Shown here one piece after another: positions 59,452 through 64,000 of a stretch of 64,000 bases of DNA. The DNA lies in assembly GCA_023014335.1 (NCBI GenBank), contig JAECYW010000024.1, positions 868,001-932,000 of the forward strand, read 5' to 3'. The position numbers and the translations under genes are program-made. The DNA is from Galerina marginata. Its lineage: Eukaryota > Basidiomycota > Agaricomycetes > Agaricales > Galerinaceae. The stretch's first letter is position 1, and every line of letters begins with the position of its first letter. The notes beneath the pieces are model-generated. The model was not told the DNA's origin and searched no databases. It worked only from the letters and a program-made list of their open reading frames with translations.

Positions 59452-61044
59452 TTGGTGCCAGACCAAATGGTTCCTAGGAGTTTGAATAAATGTGGACGGT
59501 GAATGCTGTACGAACAATAATGGCGCGCTGCCGTGTTAGATAGGCACAATTCTCTTCGTGACACTTCTCTCCATTTTATTTTTGTCCTCAGCCTTGAGTA
59601 ATCCCCGTCGGTGTCTTGTGGTCCTGGGACGTGCTTTTACTTCGACGTCGTTAAATTATACCTGCGGCTTCATTCCTTGCGGCGAGCCGCGAAAGTCTCC
59701 TTTGGCAGTTTTCTCGTTCTCCTTATTTGCACCTGTCCATTCTGAAAACTCTGGTTAGAGGAGGGAACAATATGTTGCTTCGTCCTTATTGGTTGGGTCA
59801 AGGTAATGAGGAACTTTTTAATTCCCAGATTGAGGGAATGGTAAGGGAGAGCCGTCGGGTTTCACGAAGTTGGAAAAAATTGTGTCGATGCGCTAGTGGA
59901 AATGATTCGCAAATCCCAGGTCGACTTGTTCCGCTGCGCCAGACGTGATATTTTGAAAAGGAGTGTCTGTAGGTAATCTAGATATGGTCATGGACCAGGT
60001 CGATAGCTCTGGCAGCGTAAGGAGGAGGGCACGTTGAGGGAAGGAAGGTACAATCACGACAGATATATCACATCTGGAATAAAGGAGAAAAGACAGTCGT
60101 AGGCCAAAATATTTCCTCGGTACACGCAGACCGCCTAGGAGGTTTTTAATCGCCTAAAGGCCAGAGTCATGCAAAAAAGCATCGTCCTCCTGCTGTCCTA
60201 GCGAAGTGACCAGCCGGCGTTCCTGCGTGTGGGGGTTGAAAATCAAGTGGCGGATTTTATATTACGAGAGTGTCCATTCGGCCGGTGTAGGGGATTTGTG
60301 GGTTTATTCCATGTTACTAACTCGCTAGCCGCTCCTGTCAGATTAATTGACGAGCGGGTGGTTCTTGCGAGATTTCACTGGGTAGTCCGTCCGGGGTAGG
60401 GATTATGTCACCGGAAACTCGTAGTCGACCGATGGCAGAGCTATCCATGTCCATAGATTGAGTTATATCTGACTAAGACACAAGAAGTAGACGCGGAACA
60501 AGATATATGTATCCAACGATGCATACGCAGGAAGAGGTGAACTAGAAGAATTTCAGTTCAGCAAGGATTTTGGTCGTCGCATGCTCATTAGTAGGTTCGT
60601 GCTTTCCGGACACCCTTGTATGTGGTCATTGGATGGACATGAGCGGAGGAGTGAGGGGGATGAGGGGGCCCAGGAGCCAAGTCATAGGAGTATGAGATGG
60701 GGGCGAGATTCAAGATTGGAAGCTGTTTGTGGGAAGAATTGGCTGATATCTACTAAGGTGCCGCTTCTCGGCACTGTGATCGATCATTTATGTAATCAGA
60801 TAGACTTAAATTTAGACAACCGTCACACTCGCTTACAAAGCTTCACCAAGAATCACCATCATACCCCATGCCCACTCGACGTCCAAGTAAAAATCGCCCT
60901 CATACGACTAAATATTAGATTCCGAGATCGCAGATTCTCAAAATTTGGCTTGTATGAAAAGTCTTGAAGGTTCAGACAGTCCTCTTCGTGACCTGCCGTG
61001 TATTCGACAGCGCTGGCAGGCTCTGTCGTCTTGACTCCTCTTCG

Positions 61045-61200
61045 CGAGAGTTGTTTACGGCAAGGCTCGCATGAGCTGTCTTTCCGGGTCCTCCAGCATT
61101 CAAAGTTATATCTTTTCAATGCTCCTAGAATCAGGGATCATCTGCGTTAGAAGCCACCGCATGACGAGATACATTGGGAGAGTTCGAAACAGGTAATCGG
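61045..61200 (+). pseudogene. Diverged fragment, copy A (with stop)
   Basis: Translates to ELSFRVLQHSKLYLFNAPRI, then DHLR, stop, KPPHDEIHW. It aligns by eye with 63085–63245 at perhaps 65–70% of bases. The leucine spacing is vaguely like an F-box/LRR protein. The in-frame TAG suggests decay. Confidence 0.5.
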
Positions 61201-63084
61201 TATGGGTTTTTTTTTTCTTCACCTTCGGAGGTATGACTGAATAGGCGTTTACACTCTCTAGTTCCTTGCCAATGAACCCAGCTATCTGCAAGGTCGAGCT
61301 CGTTGTCAATCTCTGTCCGGCTTACACTGACGATCAAACCCTCCCAGTTGGTTGATTGAATCAACACCTGCGTCTAAATTGGTGCCACCAGATTCCGAAA
61401 TTATGGACTTAGCGATTCGTCAGGAACTACTACCTGACGAGATATGATCGGATGAATCTGAAATGGGTGATGGGGTAAGTTCTTTTGTTCGTTTCTGCCC
61501 TGCAGCGAGAATCTAAATACACGATATCATCCATAGTCCCCTACCAGTGCCACCAGCGCTTTCTAACGACCTTACAACGATGGTTTAGTGAGCGACGTAC
61601 TCGAAACGATTTTCTTTGTGCGTCTTCTTCCCCATCCCAGTCGTTACCGTCGATCGCGCTAACCCGAAAGCATAGTGTCAACCATGCGACAATGAAGCAG
61701 GAAACTTGGCCTCGTACTTTTTCTACACACACCCCAACGTGAGAGAGGAAGATAAGGGGCAGAGACGAAAAAATCAGGTACGGGGCAGAGATATGTGCAC
61801 TATGGCAAGTTTTTGGTTTACTCGTCGAGTGGAACCATCAAATTCCCGGAGTATTACGCAGCTTACGTCGACGGCATTGCCACCCTCCGACGACTCGCAT
61901 TCAAAGCTCAAATTTCCAGACGTTCAAAGTGACCGGGTGGCCAGCATCAACCTTTTTTTACCTCTCCGCAATCCGTTCCCACTACATCGCGAGAAACAGC
62001 AAACGAACGGCGTGGGTTCCAGGCCAATCCAGCACGCCCGCCTACCTACTGGTTCTCAGACGCGGTGCGTTTCTATGTTCAACCCAATGTTGGGCATCGT
62101 TGGATATTGACTTCTACCCAACCCTTCATTTCAGCCCAGCCTTACGCACCTGCTCGCGACTCCGGTTCCGACGCTTATCTGCATGAAGTTTGTACACGTG
62201 TAATGAGAACGGTCGTCGTATCGGCCCAACCGCCCAACCCAAACCTCAGACTTTGAGCCCACCTTCTGGGTTCTTCCTACCTCGTCCCTCCGTCTGCGAA
62301 TAATCCAGAGACGCATCTCAAAGGTAGTCTAATCCTCTCTCTCAGTATGGTCGTCCTGTAAACTCATCCAAACCTGCAGCATAACCTCATCGTCACCGTC
62401 ATAACTCATCCTCGACATTACCTTAACATCAGGCCCAATGCTAGCCGTACCAGCGTCGGCAACCCCTGCGGCAACTGTACTAAACTTAAGTTTAGGCGCC
62501 GTCGTCTTCCGCTGGCTCTCCTCCTAGGAGTAGGCTGCAGCTACTCGGGATTTCCAGCTCCAACCTATACGAGCGCCTTCGACATCCCTCTCGCGGCCGC
62601 CTATGGGGGAAAAGATGATTGACATGGATTTGGGTTCGATCTCGGGCTTAGAAGGGCCGTGGATAGCGACTACTCTACGCTCCTTCCTAGTAGCCAAAGT
62701 CAAATGATACCTTCAACTTCGGTCCAATTTCAAGCACAGCGCCCAATTCAGGCAGAGCTTTGGCTGGGATCTATGTTGCTAAAAGCGGTGGTGTCAGCCG
62801 CCCACATAGTACGTACCGCAGGCTATCTGAACATCCCCGAGGCTCGGTGGCTGGTTATTAAGATCCCAACATTAACGAAGATAGAGGCTCTGATAAACCG
62901 CTGTTCTAGAATCGAAACTAGATCAGCGCTACCAACGCCCGCTCTGTTTGTATGTTCTATTCCATGCAAAAAATCTGATGCACCGACTCAGGCTGTCAGG
63001 TCCAGCCGGTCCTCGTCATGACAAACTAAGCGTGTCTCACGCAGCGCTGGGTCTTTGTCCTTCATGGGTGTGCGAACACGCTGT

Positions 63085-63245
63085 TTTGCTGCACAACTTG
63101 CGCGAGCTCTCTCTCCAAGCTCTACGCTATTCAAAGTTACAACTTTCCGTTGTGTTTAGTGCCGGTCTTCATCTGCATCAAAAGCCACCCCTGGCGAGAT
63201 GTTTGGAAGAATTTGCAACTAGAAATCGATTATCGGGTGAGTTCC
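63085..63245 (+). other. Diverged fragment, copy B
   Basis: Translates to LLHNLRELSLQALRYSKLQL and onward to LHLHQKPPLARCLEEF, related to copy A. It lies inside a longer frame to about 63325. Possibly an exon of a leucine-rich or F-box-type protein whose other exons I could not assemble. Confidence 0.4.
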
Positions 63246-64000
63246 TCGTGTTTTCCTCTTCGAAATTGGAGCTAAATAACGCGTTTTCATTCTATAATTC
63301 CTTGCTAGAGCCCTCCGCACTGTAGATTTTATTCTCTTTCCAGAAAATTTAATCAGGAGGTTAAATCCTTTGTGATTCCTTCACTAACAAGTTCCAAACA
63401 TCACATGTCCTAGACGCGTTGGGCTGGATATTTCAACACTCCAAATGCCAGTTTACACTGCCTCCGATGGCGCGTAGGCTACTTCTCTACTTACATGTAT
63501 GTAGATAATCCACGAGAAGGGATGGGCTACGCCTAAGCCTCATCTCACTGCAACATTGAATGCTCAGCGCTCAGTTTTCAAATATATCACGGTCGGTTCC
63601 ATATACTGCGACAAATGATTACAAGGAAAATACAATGCAAACGAGATAAGTGGGAATTCAGTTGCATAGCGGACTTAATCCTCATCCTCATCCTCTCCTT
63701 TATATGCACCGCCCAACAGATGTTCTTCCAGTTCTTGCGTGATTGCGACAGAATTGATACTATTCACAATGTGATAAATCGCGTGATTAACTCCCTCTTT
63801 CGACCGCAAATCAAAACGTGGAAATTCCTGGAGAGTCTGGACTAAAACTCCTCCAACCGTCCGACCGGGAGGGGCCTCACCTGTGTCTACGACTCTAATC
63901 CAATCTGAGCCTAAGGAGTTGTTGAAGTAGATTTCTATTCATGAAATAACTCGAGCTTACGGTTCGGAGTCGGTGGTAATTTAGACATATCAAATCCTCC

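Larger units (their letters stand above)
59452..64000. other. Gene-poor right edge
   Basis: A 4.5-kb interval in which no complete gene is recognised. It contains two diverged copies of an unidentified coding fragment (about 61045–61200 and 63085–63245). Other frames, such as 60581–60967 and 61706–62110, have no motif. The window ends without entering a clear gene. Confidence 0.5.

Overview
The window reads as nuclear DNA of a basidiomycete fungus, most likely an Agaricomycete. Every gene I could reconstruct is split by many short GT–AG introns (about 44–65 nt). The families (DUF6534 membrane proteins, NB-ARC/TPR STAND proteins, SRPK-like kinases, fungal CorA-like proteins, expanded SET proteins, P450s) are typical of mushroom-forming and wood-decay fungi. 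I see no bacterial operons, CRISPR arrays, rRNA or tRNA. Gene models were built by eye from open frames joined at splice sites that keep family motifs in frame; outer limits are the inferred start and stop codons.

Left third (1–23.5 kb). A complete cytochrome P450 (minus strand, 12 exons) is followed by two same-strand DUF6534 seven-TM genes, a monocarboxylate-type MFS transporter, a third, distinct DUF6534 gene on the plus strand, and a broken fourth DUF6534 copy. This part is gene-poor and rearranged. It holds an inverted, internally deleted copy of part of the P450 locus about 18 kb away, a perfectly abutting 120-bp tandem duplication, and a diverged duplicated GC-rich block.

Middle (23.3–36 kb). 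A 1.1-kb defective DNA transposon (16-bp perfect terminal inverted repeats, 7-bp target duplication) lies just upstream of a GPH-family sucrose-type transporter. A dispersed repeat of about 240 bp occurs twice, one copy directly upstream of a phenol-hydroxylase-type FAD monooxygenase. A GH51 alpha-L-arabinofuranosidase follows, and its best model needs a 9-nt exon followed by a 3-nt micro-exon. Together these genes suggest use of plant-derived sugars and aromatics, but nothing shows co-regulation.

Right part (36–52 kb). Four paralogous SET-domain proteins form two subfamilies (genes 1/3 and 2/4), interleaved with an F-box protein, a multi-pass membrane protein and a CorA-like protein. All four have an intron at the same place, inside the NHSC catalytic motif. 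In two of them that intron is a multiple of three and stop-free.

Far right (53.7–59.5 kb). An MLKL-like helical/NB-ARC/TPR STAND protein, a 121-residue orphan and an SRPK-like kinase sit together. The last 4.5 kb has no convincing gene, only two diverged copies of an unidentified leucine-rich coding fragment, one with a stop codon.
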